From the NCBI GenBank assembly GCA_934899185.1, contig CAKXYI010000002.1, positions 124,001-188,000 of the forward strand: a DNA stretch of 64,000 bases, in the 5' to 3' direction. How positions within the stretch are numbered: position 1 is the stretch's first letter; each line of letters begins with the position of its first letter. The position numbers and the translations under genes are program-made. Of this stretch, positions 45,630 through 53,581 are shown piece by piece. This DNA is from an uncultured Lachnospiraceae bacterium (GTDB lineage Bacteria; Bacillota; Clostridia; Lachnospirales; Lachnospiraceae). The notes under the pieces were generated by a model. It did no database searches and was not told the origin of the DNA. It worked only from the letters and a program-made list of their open reading frames with translations.

Positions 45630-46898
45630 ATGGCTAAAACACCTTTTGTAACAAAAGAAAAAGTAGAAGAGATCGCGAAAAGCATTCCGACCCCGTTTCA
45701 TTTGTATGATGAAAAGGGACTGCGTGCCAATGCGCAGGCAGTAAAAGAGGCTTTTGCATGGAATCCGGGATTTCGTGAATATTTTGCAGTGAAAGCTAAT
45801 CCGAATCCTTTTTTGATCAAGATCTTGCAGGAGTATGGATGTGGGACAGATTGTTCTTCCCTGACAGAACTCATGCTCAGCAAAGAATTGGGATTTTCCG
45901 GGGAAGAGATCATGTTTTCTTCCAATGATACACCGGCAGAGGAGTTTGTCTATGCCGATGAGATTGGTGCGACCATCAATCTGGATGATTTTACCCATAT
46001 CCAGTTTTTGGAGGATACCATCGGTCATATCCCAGAGACGATCAGTCTGCGTTACAATCCGGGCGGTGTCTATGAGATTTCTAATGGGATCATGGACAAT
46101 CCGGGGGATGCAAAGTATGGTATGACAAAAGAGCAGCTTTTCGAGGGATACCAGATCCTGCGTGACAAAGGGGCAAAGCGTTTTGGTCTGCATGCTTTTT
46201 TGGTAAGCAATACCGTGACAAATGATTATTATCCGGCTTTAGCAAAGACCCTTTTTGAACTTGTAGTCGAGTTGAAAGCAAAGACCGGTATAGAGATTTC
46301 CTTTATCAATCTTTCCGGTGGTGTGGGTATTGCCTATAGACCGGATCAGACGCCGAATGATATCCGCGTGATCGGTCAGGGCGTGCATGAGGTTTATGAT
46401 GAGATCTTAGTACCGGCTGGACTTTCCGATGTTGCTATTTATACAGAGATGGGAAGATTTATGATGGGTCCTTACGGCGCACTGGTGACAAAGGCGATCC
46501 ACGAGAAGCACACCTACAAGGAGTATATCGGTGTGGATGCCTGTGCTGTCAATCTGATGCGTCCGGCAATGTATGGAGCCTATCATCACATCACGGTCTT
46601 GGGCAAGGAAGATGCATCGTGTGACCACAAGTATGATGTGACCGGTTCTTTGTGTGAGAATAACGATAAGTTTGCGGTTGACCGCATGCTGCCGCAGATC
46701 GACATGGGGGATTATCTCTTTATCCATGATACCGGAGCACATGGCTTTGCTATGGGTTACAATTACAATGGCAAGTTGAAGTCTGCTGAGGTGCTTTTGA
46801 AAGAGGATGGTTCTTACCAGTTGATCCGTCGTGCGGAGACACCAAAGGACTATTTTGCAACCTTTGACTGCTTTGATATTATCAAGGGACTTGTATAA
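45630..46898 (+). CDS. lysA: Diaminopimelate decarboxylase
   Basis: This 422-residue PLP enzyme of fold type III (alanine racemase-like barrel) catalyses the last lysine step, meso-DAP to lysine. The PLP lysine is in YFAVKANPNP at about residue 50. SGGVGIAYRPDQ, the EMGRFM region and the C-terminal DTGAHGFAMGYNYNG match this group. Some related sequences are carboxynorspermidine decarboxylases, but dapF and dapL in the same window favour LysA. AAGGAG at 45618-45623 sets the ATG at 45630, and the in-frame ATG at 45615 overlaps that site. Confidence 0.87.
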   Translation: MAKTPFVTKEKVEEIAKSIPTPFHLYDEKGLRANAQAVKEAFAWNPGFREYFAVKANPNPFLIKILQEYGCGTDCSSLTELMLSKELGFSGEEIMFSSNDTPAEEFVYADEIGATINLDDFTHIQFLEDTIGHIPETISLRYNPGGVYEISNGIMDNPGDAKYGMTKEQLFEGYQILRDKGAKRFGLHAFLVSNTVTNDYYPALAKTLFELVVELKAKTGIEISFINLSGGVGIAYRPDQTPNDIRVIGQGVHEVYDEILVPAGLSDVAIYTEMGRFMMGPYGALVTKAIHEKHTYKEYIGVDACAVNLMRPAMYGAYHHITVLGKEDASCDHKYDVTGSLCENNDKFAVDRMLPQIDMGDYLFIHDTGAHGFAMGYNYNGKLKSAEVLLKEDGSYQLIRRAETPKDYFATFDCFDIIKGLV

Positions 46899-46924
46899 AA
46901 AGTCTGAAAAACATGAAAAAAAGA

Positions 46925-46951
46925 TTGACATTTTTATGATGTTGATATAAA
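46925..46951 (+). promoter_or_regulatory. Promoter of tRNA-Leu(CAA)
   Basis: Perfect TTGACA (46925-46930) followed by TATAAA (46946-46951, 15-nt spacer) or TAAACT at 17 nt. Confidence 0.5.
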
Positions 46952-46990
46952 CTATTATTCGTTGATGGCGCATAGCCATAGTATCAACGA

Positions 46991-47074
46991 GCCGGTGTGG
47001 CGGAATTGGCAGACGCACAAGACTCAAAATCTTGCGGGGGCAACTTCGTGTGGGTTCAAGTCCCACCGCCGGCA
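46991..47074 (+). tRNA. tRNA-Leu (anticodon CAA)
   Basis: Acceptor arms GCCGGTG and CGCCGGC with discriminator A, D region GGCGGAATTGGCAGACGC, anticodon stem CAAGA/TCTTG with loop CTCAAAA (anticodon CAA, reads UUG), long variable arm and T arm GGGTTCAAGTCCC. CCA is not encoded. Confidence 0.96.
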
Positions 47075-47084
47075 TTGAAGAAGG

Positions 47085-47119
47085 CATCAAATTTCTGGAA
47101 GGAGATTTGGTGTTTTTTT
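47085..47119 (+). terminator. Intrinsic terminator of tRNA-Leu(CAA)
   Basis: CATCAAATTTCT (47085-47096) pairs with GGAGATTTGGTG (47101-47112) with a few G-U pairs and a 4-nt loop, followed by seven T. Confidence 0.85.
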
Positions 47120-47192
47120 GGTACTCATTGCATTTTTTAGACATATCGTATAATATAAAGGATATTTAAAAGATAGGAAAGTAGGTGAGCAT

Positions 47193-47963
47193 ATGCAGTT
47201 TCGCAAGATTGATGACAACAAGATCCATTGCATAATTTCGCAGGAAGAGATGAGTCAAAAGGGTATTCAGATCGAGGATTTCTTAGATCATCGAGACAAG
47301 ACAGAGGCGTTCTTGCGTGAGATTCTTGCAGAGGCTAAATATGAACTGAACCTTGATGAGGATATGGGACGCTATTTTAGTGTCCAGATGGCGGTTATGC
47401 CAGAAGGGGATGTTTCGCTTGTCATTAGTGGCGAAGATCATGGTAGTACCGAGGAGACGCTGACAGAGTTCGGTAAGCGTTTGCAGGATTTCAAGGAGAT
47501 CATGGAAGAAGCCAAACGAAAGTTGGATGCGAAAAAGGAAAAACTGCAAAAAGAAGCAGATGCGCTCGAAGGTGCGGAGGCACCGGAAGACGAGTTGACA
47601 GTAGAGGAAGAAAAAACAACAGAGACCAGCCGGAAGGGGCAGAAATCACAAGAGGCAAAAAGGGAGAGGACGGTCTTAAATACACCAATCTGGGTTGCTT
47701 TTTCCAGCCTAGATGACTGTATTAGTGCCTGTCATCATTTACAGTCACAAAAAGGGCTCTCCAGTGCTGCATACAAATATAAGGATACATATTATCTGCG
47801 TTTTCAGTTTTCGGAGGAAGAACATCAGGTGGCAGGCGTGATTCTGGTGGTGTCAGAGTATGGCAAGGAGATCCTGACGGATGATCATGGTGGAGCCGTG
47901 ATCGCTGAGCATGGAAACATACTCTGCAAGGAAAATGCTATCGAGACATTGGCTCGTTTATAA
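47193..47963 (+). CDS. mecA: Adaptor protein MecA
   Basis: This 256-residue adaptor usually delivers substrates to the ClpC/ClpP protease in Firmicutes. The N-terminal substrate-binding region (MQFRKIDDNKIHCIISQEEM, GIQIEDFL) and the C-terminal ClpC-binding domain (about residues 165-255: WVAFSSLDDCISACHHL, YYLRFQFS) are joined by a long charged linker (about 105-160) rich in Glu and Lys. No clpC gene is in the window. A short terminator follows. Confidence 0.9.
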   Translation: MQFRKIDDNKIHCIISQEEMSQKGIQIEDFLDHRDKTEAFLREILAEAKYELNLDEDMGRYFSVQMAVMPEGDVSLVISGEDHGSTEETLTEFGKRLQDFKEIMEEAKRKLDAKKEKLQKEADALEGAEAPEDELTVEEEKTTETSRKGQKSQEAKRERTVLNTPIWVAFSSLDDCISACHHLQSQKGLSSAAYKYKDTYYLRFQFSEEEHQVAGVILVVSEYGKEILTDDHGGAVIAEHGNILCKENAIETLARL

Positions 47964-47982
47964 TGCGTGATAAAAGGTGGAG

Positions 47983-48019
47983 AAATGGCGAAAACGCCGC
48001 CATTTTCTCTATCTTTTTT
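47983..48019 (+). terminator. Probable terminator of mecA
   Basis: AAATGGCG (47983-47990) pairs with CGCCATTT (47998-48005), 7-nt loop, then TCTCTATCTTTTTT. Confidence 0.65.
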
Positions 48020-48020
48020 A

Positions 48021-48048
48021 TTGACATGTAGTTATCATATATGATAAT
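48021..48048 (+). promoter_or_regulatory. Promoter with embedded perfect palindrome upstream of the XRE gene
   Basis: Perfect TTGACA (48021-48026) and GATAAT (48043-48048) with a 16-nt spacer. The perfect 16-bp palindrome TTATCATATATGATAA (48032-48047) lies between and into the -10, the expected place for an autoregulatory operator. Confidence 0.7.
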
Positions 48049-48069
48049 ATAAAAGAGGTTGGTGATGAA

Positions 48070-48321
48070 ATGAAAAAGAGATACGACGATGGTATAGTGC
48101 CACAGATGAATCAGGATATTCGGGCAGATTTTGCCAGACAGATCCGTGCAATCCGACAGAGTCAGCATTTGACGCAGCAGGTTTTAGCAGACCGTGTCGG
48201 CACGAAGAAATCCAATATTTCCCGGATGGAGAGCGGCAGATACAATCCTTCTTTGGATTTTATGGTACGGGTGGCTGCCAGCATGGGAAAGCAGGTTACG
48301 ATCACAATAGAGGATGAGTAG
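48070..48321 (+). CDS. XRE/Cro-CI family helix-turn-helix regulator
   Basis: This 83-residue protein is essentially one HTH_3 domain (about residues 20-78: QIRAIRQSQHLTQQVLADRVGTKKSNISRMESGRYNPSLDFMVRVAASM). The size and layout match antitoxin-like or autorepressor XRE proteins (HigA/HipB style). It is followed 11 nt later by a 95-residue basic protein, and its promoter contains a perfect palindrome that it may bind. Confidence 0.85.
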   Translation: MKKRYDDGIVPQMNQDIRADFARQIRAIRQSQHLTQQVLADRVGTKKSNISRMESGRYNPSLDFMVRVAASMGKQVTITIEDE

Positions 48322-48332
48322 AGGATACGGCT

Positions 48333-48620
48333 ATGAGAAAGAAAGCACCGAAATTAGACAAACATGTAGACAAGGATGTTATTTTGTGTAGCACGACCAA
48401 TCGGCGTGTGAGCAATCATACGACAGATGTTTTATTGCAGGATGCGATTCCTTTTACCAAGAACTGGAAGCGGATCCCTTTTTACAAACGTGAGGAATAT
48501 CGAGGCGCGGACCAGATCTGTGTCTTTTCAATCAACCGCAATCTATACGGCAGGGCGAGACGCAGTATTTCGCAGTTGGATCGTATGGATCGCAACCGTT
48601 TGCTTTTAAATGTGATATAA
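48333..48620 (+). CDS. Small basic protein of unknown function next to the XRE regulator
   Basis: This 95-residue, strongly basic protein (start MRKKAPKLDKHVDKDVILC, end SQLDRMDRNRLLLNVI) has no recognised domain. GAGGA 7 nt before the ATG and an 11-nt gap after the XRE gene indicate co-transcription. Its size is compatible with a toxin or a small regulator partner, but no RelE, HigB or HipA motif is visible, so the role is left open. Confidence 0.6.
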   Translation: MRKKAPKLDKHVDKDVILCSTTNRRVSNHTTDVLLQDAIPFTKNWKRIPFYKREEYRGADQICVFSINRNLYGRARRSISQLDRMDRNRLLLNVI

Positions 48621-48644
48621 GGCTTGTTGGGATAGGAGCAGATT

Positions 48645-50087
48645 ATGTTACCACTTGCATTTTGCGAGAGAATGGAAAAAATGATGGGACAGGCAGAGTA
48701 TGAAGCCTTTTTGGAAAACTATGAAGAGGATAAATACCGGGGCTTGCGTTTTAATATAGGAAAGGGAAAAGAGGAAGATTTTCTGGCATTAGCAGAGGAT
48801 GCGTTTTCTATGGAAAAGATTCCGTGGGCGGAGCATGGATTTTACTATGGTGCAGAGGCTGCACCTGGCAAGCATGCTTACCATGAGGCGGGGGTCTATT
48901 ATATGCAGGAGCCGAGTGCTATGGCGCCGGCGGCTTATCTGCAGGCAAGCCCGGGCGAACGCGTGCTGGATCTTTGTGCAGCACCTGGCGGTAAGACAAC
49001 ACAGATCGCTGCACAGCTGCGAGGGGAAGGACTGCTCGTGACCAATGAGATTCATCCGGCAAGAGCCAGGATATTATCCGAGAATGTGGAGCGCATGGGC
49101 GTGAGAAATGCCCTTGTTACCAATGCGGCTCCGGCAGATTTGCGCAGGCATTTTGGTATGTTTTTTCATCGGATCATGGTGGATGCGCCTTGCTCCGGTG
49201 AGGGGATGTTTCGCAAGCAGGAGACGGCGGCAGATGAGTGGTCTTTGGAAAATGTGAGGATCTGCGCAGCACGGCAGGATGAGATCTTGGAGGAAGCATA
49301 CGCCATGTTGTTGCCGGGTGGGCGGATGGTCTATTCGACCTGTACTTTTGCACCGGATGAAAATGAGGGCAGTATCAGCCGTTTCTTAGCGATACATAGC
49401 GACATGCATCTGGTGGATGTGCCAAAGTATGATGGCATGTGTCCGGGGCGGGCAGACTGGTACGAAGATTTCGCTGTCCATGAGAGCGCATTTGCACCGG
49501 ATCCTGAGGAAGGACTTCCGGTGGCTGAGCATCTGGAACGCACGATCCGTCTTTGGCCGCATCGTTTGCATGGCGAAGGTCATTTTGTGGCAGTGATAGA
49601 AAAAGACGGGGTGCGCCCGCTGATCGATTATAGATTAGAAAAGACGGTTACCTACAAAGAGCAAAAAGAATTGCAGAAATTTGCAAAGGATTGTTTATCA
49701 GAGGAGTGGATAGAACGACTTGCGCAGGGGCAGTATCTTACTTTTGGTGAGCAGTTATATCTTGTGCCAAAGAATATGCCTGTCTTAAAAGGCTTGAAAG
49801 TCCTGCGTCCGGGACTGCATTTGGGAACATTGAAAAAAAACCGTTTTGAACCATCACATGCCTGGGCACACGCATTAAATAGGGAAGATGTCAGGCGCGT
49901 GACGGATCTTTCGGCAGAAGACGATACGGTCTATGCTTATCTGCGGGGAGAGACATTTGCGGCAACAGGCGAGCCAGGCTGGCATTTGATCACGGTGGAT
50001 GGCTATGCGCTTGGCTGGGGCAAACTGACAGGGGCAACCATGAAGAACCATTATCCGAAAGGATTGCGAATTACATATCAGAGATGA
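48645..50087 (+). CDS. rsmF: 16S rRNA (cytosine-C5) methyltransferase, RsmF-like
   Basis: This 480-residue member of the NOL1/NOP2/Sun family methylates cytosine in rRNA. The SAM motif is LDLCAAPGGKTTQIAA at about residue 108, the catalytic cysteines are in VDAPCSGEGMFRK at about 185 and YSTCTF at about 228. The C-terminal part (about 300-480) has RsmF-type appended domains. It lies 24 nt after the small basic protein. A short leader with GGATAGGAG precedes the ATG. Confidence 0.9.
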   Translation: MLPLAFCERMEKMMGQAEYEAFLENYEEDKYRGLRFNIGKGKEEDFLALAEDAFSMEKIPWAEHGFYYGAEAAPGKHAYHEAGVYYMQEPSAMAPAAYLQASPGERVLDLCAAPGGKTTQIAAQLRGEGLLVTNEIHPARARILSENVERMGVRNALVTNAAPADLRRHFGMFFHRIMVDAPCSGEGMFRKQETAADEWSLENVRICAARQDEILEEAYAMLLPGGRMVYSTCTFAPDENEGSISRFLAIHSDMHLVDVPKYDGMCPGRADWYEDFAVHESAFAPDPEEGLPVAEHLERTIRLWPHRLHGEGHFVAVIEKDGVRPLIDYRLEKTVTYKEQKELQKFAKDCLSEEWIERLAQGQYLTFGEQLYLVPKNMPVLKGLKVLRPGLHLGTLKKNRFEPSHAWAHALNREDVRRVTDLSAEDDTVYAYLRGETFAATGEPGWHLITVDGYALGWGKLTGATMKNHYPKGLRITYQR

Positions 50088-50111
50088 AAATAAAAAAATA
50101 TAAAAAAGTAC

Positions 50112-50140
50112 TTGACGAAATACCTTGGTGAGATTATACT
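50112..50140 (+). promoter_or_regulatory. Strong sigma-A promoter upstream of DUF3793-flavodoxin
   Basis: TTGACG (50112-50117), a 17-nt spacer and TATACT (50135-50140). The predicted start point, about 50147, falls on the palindrome below. Confidence 0.72.
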
Positions 50141-50146
50141 ATCAGT

Positions 50147-50164
50147 AGTTAGCAAGAACTAACC
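50147..50164 (+). promoter_or_regulatory. Palindromic operator, copy 1 (AGTTAG-N6-CTAACC)
   Basis: AGTTAG (50147-50152) and CTAACC (50159-50164) flank CAAGAA. It covers the predicted transcription start. A near-identical palindrome follows at 50264-50281. The sequence and the flavodoxin downstream suggest a DtxR/IdeR-type metal regulator; this is an inference. Confidence 0.55.
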
Positions 50165-50253
50165 GAGAAAAATAAAAAACAGCAGGATATCGCACAGAAT
50201 CCATTTGAAAACGTATGCCAACTTTTTCTCCTCTCGTGCGGACTGCTTTTTTT
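50147..50253 (+). ncRNA. Candidate metal-regulated small RNA, or leader with conditional terminator
   Basis: From the predicted start at about 50147 the RNA would run about 107 nt to an intrinsic terminator. AGCAG (50181-50185) pairs with CTGCT (50243-50247), CGCAC (50191-50195) with GTGCG (50236-50240), then T7 (50247-50253). The 40-nt loop contains the C/U-rich stretch TTTTTCTCCTCTC (about 50222-50234), complementary to GAGGAG-type ribosome sites. Either the unit is an independent small RNA or the terminator controls the genes downstream. Confidence 0.4.
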
Positions 50254-50263
50254 ATGACATATG

Positions 50264-50281
50264 AGTTAGAAAAAACTAACT
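50264..50281 (+). promoter_or_regulatory. Palindromic operator, copy 2 (AGTTAG-N6-CTAACT)
   Basis: Perfect inverted repeat AGTTAG (50264-50269) and CTAACT (50276-50281) around AAAAAA, ten bases after the terminator T run. It has the same half-sites and the same spacing as copy 1. Confidence 0.55.
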
Positions 50282-50316
50282 ACATAATCCGACGAAACAG
50301 AGCACATACTAAGCAT

Positions 50317-50874
50317 ATGAAAGAGATGGAACAATATCTGATCTGTCACTGTTCTCCGACACTGGCATCGATCAAGACGGCAAATTTATTTTCCTGTTCC
50401 TTTGAGAGACAGGAGGACTTCGCGGAATGTATCGCCTACTGGAATAAGCAGATGCATCCTAAGGGGATTGCAGTCACGGTTTTACAGCAGAAGCCGAATT
50501 GGGCATTGGTTTATGTGTATCGTATGGCACAATTACAAAAGGATTTACAAAAACCGGGCGTTGCCTGTTTCTTGGAACAATACGGATATGTTGACCTGTG
50601 TGTGAAAAAAGCACTGGAACATTTGCAAAAGCGGATCGCAGCCAGTGATGGATTTCCACATGAGATCGGTATTTTTCTGGATTATCCCTTGGCTGACGTG
50701 ATCGGATTTATCGAAAATCAGGGATGTAATTGTAAGTGCAGTGGCTGTTGGAAGGTATATCAGAATGAAGAAGATGCCTTGGAGACATTTGCCCGCTACA
50801 AAAAATGCACCCGGATCTACACAGAATTGTGGATGCAGGGGCGCAGCATCAATAAACTGACAGTTTCAGCGTAA
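50317..50874 (+). CDS. DUF3793 family protein
   Basis: This 185-residue protein has the DUF3793 pattern, with the family's opening YLICHCSPTLASIKTANLFSC, a middle YVYRMAQLQKDLQ and a cysteine-rich end (ENQGCNCKCSGCWKVY). The function is unknown; members in Clostridia often sit beside flavodoxin or ferrous iron transport genes. The frame is open back to ATG 50215 and ATG 50254, but the residues there are basic and unlike the family and would place operator copy 2 inside the gene. ATG 50317 gives the usual length. No good ribosome site supports any start, so this choice is uncertain. Confidence 0.7.
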   Translation: MKEMEQYLICHCSPTLASIKTANLFSCSFERQEDFAECIAYWNKQMHPKGIAVTVLQQKPNWALVYVYRMAQLQKDLQKPGVACFLEQYGYVDLCVKKALEHLQKRIAASDGFPHEIGIFLDYPLADVIGFIENQGCNCKCSGCWKVYQNEEDALETFARYKKCTRIYTELWMQGRSINKLTVSA

Positions 50875-50913
50875 AGGGGCAGTTAGGCACGAGATCAGAA
50901 TGGAGGATATGAG

Positions 50914-51336
50914 ATGAGCAAAGTAGCAGTCGTATATTGGAGTGGCTCTGGCAATACAGAGGAAATGGCAAAAGCAGTTGTAAAGGGTGCGCAGGACAAG
51001 GGCGCAGATGCAGAATTGATCTATTGCAGTGATTTTTCGGCAGGAAAAGTAGCCGATTATGACGCGATTGCTTTTGGTTGTCCTGCAATGGGCGCAGAAG
51101 TTTTGGAAGAAAGTGAATTCCAGCCAATGTTTGATGAAGTAAGTGCCGCACTTGGCGGAAAAAAGATCGCTTTGTTTGGTTCCTATGGCTGGGGCACAGG
51201 CGAATGGATGGAAAACTGGGAAAATGACTGCAAGGGCGCAGGTGCAAGTCTTGCTTGCGACAGCGTGATCTGCAATAACACCCCGGATGATGAAGGACTC
51301 ATGCAGTGCGAGACACTCGGTGCGGCACTGGCATAG
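50914..51336 (+). CDS. Flavodoxin (short-chain)
   Basis: This 140-residue FMN-binding electron carrier has the phosphate-binding loop SGSGNTEEMA at residues 10-19 (after VVYW), the GCPAMGAEVL loop and FGSYGWGTGEWM near residue 92 that sandwich the flavin. Flavodoxins substitute for ferredoxin when iron is scarce. GGAGG lies close to the ATG. It follows the DUF3793 gene by 39 nt, downstream of the palindromic operators. Confidence 0.93.
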   Translation: MSKVAVVYWSGSGNTEEMAKAVVKGAQDKGADAELIYCSDFSAGKVADYDAIAFGCPAMGAEVLEESEFQPMFDEVSAALGGKKIALFGSYGWGTGEWMENWENDCKGAGASLACDSVICNNTPDDEGLMQCETLGAALA

Positions 51337-51368
51337 TAGATGCCTAAAGAAGGCAGATTTAATTGGTC

Positions 51369-51426
51369 ATAAATGGATAGTTCCCGCTATTCATTTATAT
51401 ATAGTTCTTCCATAGGTAATGGAAGA
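51369..51426 (+). other. Two adjacent hairpins after flavodoxin
   Basis: ATAAATGGATAG (51369-51380) pairs with CTATTCATTTAT (51387-51398, one G-U), and TCTTCCAT (51406-51413) with ATGGAAGA (51419-51426) followed by CTCCCTTTTCTT. The second may be the flavodoxin terminator; the first has no U tract. Confidence 0.5.
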
Positions 51427-51453
51427 CTCCCTTTTCTTAATACTTATGTGTAA

Positions 51454-51712
51454 ATAATCCTTCCGGAGTGTGGCCGGGAGGATTATTGCGTTGTGTCTAA
51501 CTGCAAATAGCATGGACTGAGAAGCGTTAGAACCCAGTAATCACACGGGTTTGTGACTCAAGCAGATCAGTGACGGCTTGCAAAAGAGGATCCATTGGAA
51601 CTACAAGAATATCGTCGGATTCAATTCCATGAAGGATGTATTGTAAAATATAATGTATGCAAAGAAAAACAAGAACTATGTGAAATATTTAACATGGTTC
51701 TTGTTTTTTTTT
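51454..51712 (+). ncRNA. Candidate structured non-coding RNA ending in a strong terminator
   Basis: The stretch has no supported gene but dense pairing. AATAATCC-TT-CCGG pairs with CCGG-GA-GGATTATT (51453-51487). CAAGC pairs with GCTTG around AGATCAGTGACG (near 51554-51575), and CACA/TGTG near 51542-51556. The final element is a 17-nt stem with a U tract (51665-51712). A weak promoter, TTGCGT (51486-51491) with TAGCAT (51508-51513), would give an RNA of about 190 nt. Several short frames on both strands look protein-like but lack starts and ribosome sites, so a decayed gene or mobile-element end is the main alternative. Confidence 0.35.
51665..51712 (+). terminator. Long perfect intrinsic terminator
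   Basis: AAAAACAAGAAC-T-ATGT (51665-51681) pairs with ACAT-G-GTTCTTGTTTTT (51692-51708) with one mismatch, followed by further T residues to 51712. No gene ends within 300 nt upstream. Confidence 0.9.
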
Positions 51713-51870
51713 ACCCAGTATGCTACATTTTCCTTTGAGCGGTATTCATGGTATGAAACTGCATCAGATGATAGTGTGTTATCACAAGTGATGTGAGAAA
51801 CAAAGGTAGCCGGTGGCACCAAAGCGAGAAACATCAAAACGACGATGTCGTTTTAAAGGAAGGTGATGAC

Positions 51871-52737
51871 ATGAAAATTGGAATTATTGGTTCCGGTCGT
51901 GTGGGCTATTCCATGGGAAAGTACATGCAGGATCACGGAATCAGGGTGACGGGATTTTTTGACCGGCATCCGGATCGCGCACTTGATGCGGCACAATTTA
52001 CAGGTACGGACAGCTTCGATAGGATCGAAGACCTGGTAGCGGCAAGCGATACCCTTTTTCTTACCACATCAGATGGTGAGATCGCAAATGTATGGGATTG
52101 CATTCGACATCTGTCCATTCAAGGAAAAATCATTTGTCATTTTAGTGGCTCATTATCATCCGATCAATTTCAAGGGATCGAAAAGACGGGGGCTTATGGT
52201 CTTTCGATTCATCCAATGTTAGCGTTCAGCGACAAATATACATCCTACAAACAATTACAAAATGCATTTTTTACCTTAGAAGGCCATGTGCAGGCACTTG
52301 TCGTCATGGAGCCTTTATTGCAAAAAATGGGAAACCCTGTGCAGAGGATCGCACCGGAGAAAAAGGCATTGTACCATGCGGCGGCAGCAACACTGAGCAA
52401 TCAGGTTGTAACGGTTCTTGCCAGCGGTTATGAAATGCTGGAAGCGTGCGGCTTTGACGCAGAAAAGGCACGTCTGGCATCAGCGGCACTGGTGCGGGGC
52501 AATGTGGAAAATGTCATATCTTCCGGCTGTATGCAGGCTTTGACAGGACCCATAGAGCGCGGAGATCTTATCACGGTAGGAAAACACTTACAGGTCATAC
52601 CTGCGCAGATGAGAGATATGTATATTGTGCTGGCGAAAGAACAGGTCAGGCTCGCAAAAAAGAAAAATCCGCATAGGGATTATACAGACATGGAGCGTCT
52701 GCTGGCGGATGAAAAAGAGAAGGAGACAAAACAATGA
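51871..52737 (+). CDS. panG: Rossmann-like/DUF2520 protein, probable ketopantoate reductase (PanG-like)
   Basis: This 288-residue NAD(P)-binding protein has [17 protein letters not shown] at residues 3-19 (a Rossmann GxGxxG), and the C-terminal DUF2520 helical domain with [12 protein letters not shown] and GPIERGD. A DUF2520 protein called PanG replaces PanE as ketopantoate reductase in some bacteria, and its place directly before panB, panC and panD supports that role here. AAGGAAGG sets the ATG at 51871; the frame is open further upstream to 51793. The hairpin AAAACGAC-GAT-GTCGTTTT (51836-51854) lies just before the ribosome site. Confidence 0.82.
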   Translation: MKIGIIGSGRVGYSMGKYMQDHGIRVTGFFDRHPDRALDAAQFTGTDSFDRIEDLVAASDTLFLTTSDGEIANVWDCIRHLSIQGKIICHFSGSLSSDQFQGIEKTGAYGLSIHPMLAFSDKYTSYKQLQNAFFTLEGHVQALVVMEPLLQKMGNPVQRIAPEKKALYHAAAATLSNQVVTVLASGYEMLEACGFDAEKARLASAALVRGNVENVISSGCMQALTGPIERGDLITVGKHLQVIPAQMRDMYIVLAKEQVRLAKKKNPHRDYTDMERLLADEKEKETKQ

Positions 52738-53561
52738 AGAATACGGTTGTAACATTTAAGGAAGCAAAGGCAAAGGGCGAAAAACTCACCATGCTCACTG
52801 CCTATGATTATTCCACAGCGAAGTTGGTCGATGGCGCAGGCATCAATTCCATCTTGGTGGGTGATTCTCTGGGAAATGTAGTGTTGGGCTATCCTGACAC
52901 GATCTCAGTGACCATGGAAGATATGATCCACCACTGTGCAGCAGTCAGCCGCGGTATCAAAGATACACTTTTGATCTGTGACATGCCATTTATGTCTTAT
53001 CAGGCAAGTGTCTACGATGCAGTCGTCAATGCGGGACGCCTCATGAAAGAAGGACGTGCGCATGCCGTGAAACTGGAGGGCGGTGTAGAGATGGAGGAGA
53101 CCATCCGTGCCATCGTAAATGCGTCCATCCCGGTCTGCGCCCATATTGGTCTGACACCGCAGTCCATCAATGCTTTTGGTGGTTTTAAGGTACAGGGAAA
53201 AGGCGAGGCAGCCGCGCAAAAACTTTTGGATGATGCCAGAGCCGTAGAGCGTGCAGGTGCATTTGCAGTCGTTTTGGAGTGTGTTCCGGCAGCATTGGCA
53301 AAGCGTGTGACAGAGGAAATCTCCATCCCAACGATCGGTATCGGTGCAGGCGCAGACTGTGACGGTCAGGTGCTGGTATATCAGGATATGCTGGGCATGT
53401 TTACGGACTTTAAGCCGAAGTTTGTCAAGCATTTTGCAAATGTGGGACAGATCATGACAGAGGCTTTCAAGGCTTATGATGCCGAGGTCAAGGCAGGAAG
53501 TTTCCCGGCAGCAGAACACACCTACAAGATCGATGATAGTATTATAGAAAAATTATATTAA
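52734..53561 (+). CDS. panB: 3-methyl-2-oxobutanoate hydroxymethyltransferase
   Basis: This 275-residue TIM-barrel enzyme makes ketopantoate from ketoisovalerate and methylene-tetrahydrofolate. [34 protein letters not shown] and [14 protein letters not shown] are family signatures with the metal- and substrate-binding residues. It overlaps panG by 4 nt (ATGA). Length and motif order are normal. Confidence 0.96.
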   Translation: MKNTVVTFKEAKAKGEKLTMLTAYDYSTAKLVDGAGINSILVGDSLGNVVLGYPDTISVTMEDMIHHCAAVSRGIKDTLLICDMPFMSYQASVYDAVVNAGRLMKEGRAHAVKLEGGVEMEETIRAIVNASIPVCAHIGLTPQSINAFGGFKVQGKGEAAAQKLLDDARAVERAGAFAVVLECVPAALAKRVTEEISIPTIGIGAGADCDGQVLVYQDMLGMFTDFKPKFVKHFANVGQIMTEAFKAYDAEVKAGSFPAAEHTYKIDDSIIEKLY

Positions 53562-53581
53562 ACATAAGGAAGGAAAGAAAA

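Noticed and set aside
50215..50316. N-terminal extension of the DUF3793 protein
   Set aside because: The frame is open from 50215, but it would put a palindromic operator and a terminator inside the gene, the residues do not look like the family, and no ribosome site supports it.
51529..51640. Protein-like frames on both strands in the structured block after flavodoxin
   Set aside because: Each is short, has no start codon with ribosome site, and three different frames look equally protein-like, so none is called as a gene.
51811..51840. T-box-like GGTGGCACC with a following GCGAGAA upstream of panG
   Set aside because: The T-box core should read ACCGCG without the extra AAA found here, and no specifier stem or matching antiterminator arm is visible in the short leader. 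Kept only as something to run through the T-box covariance model.
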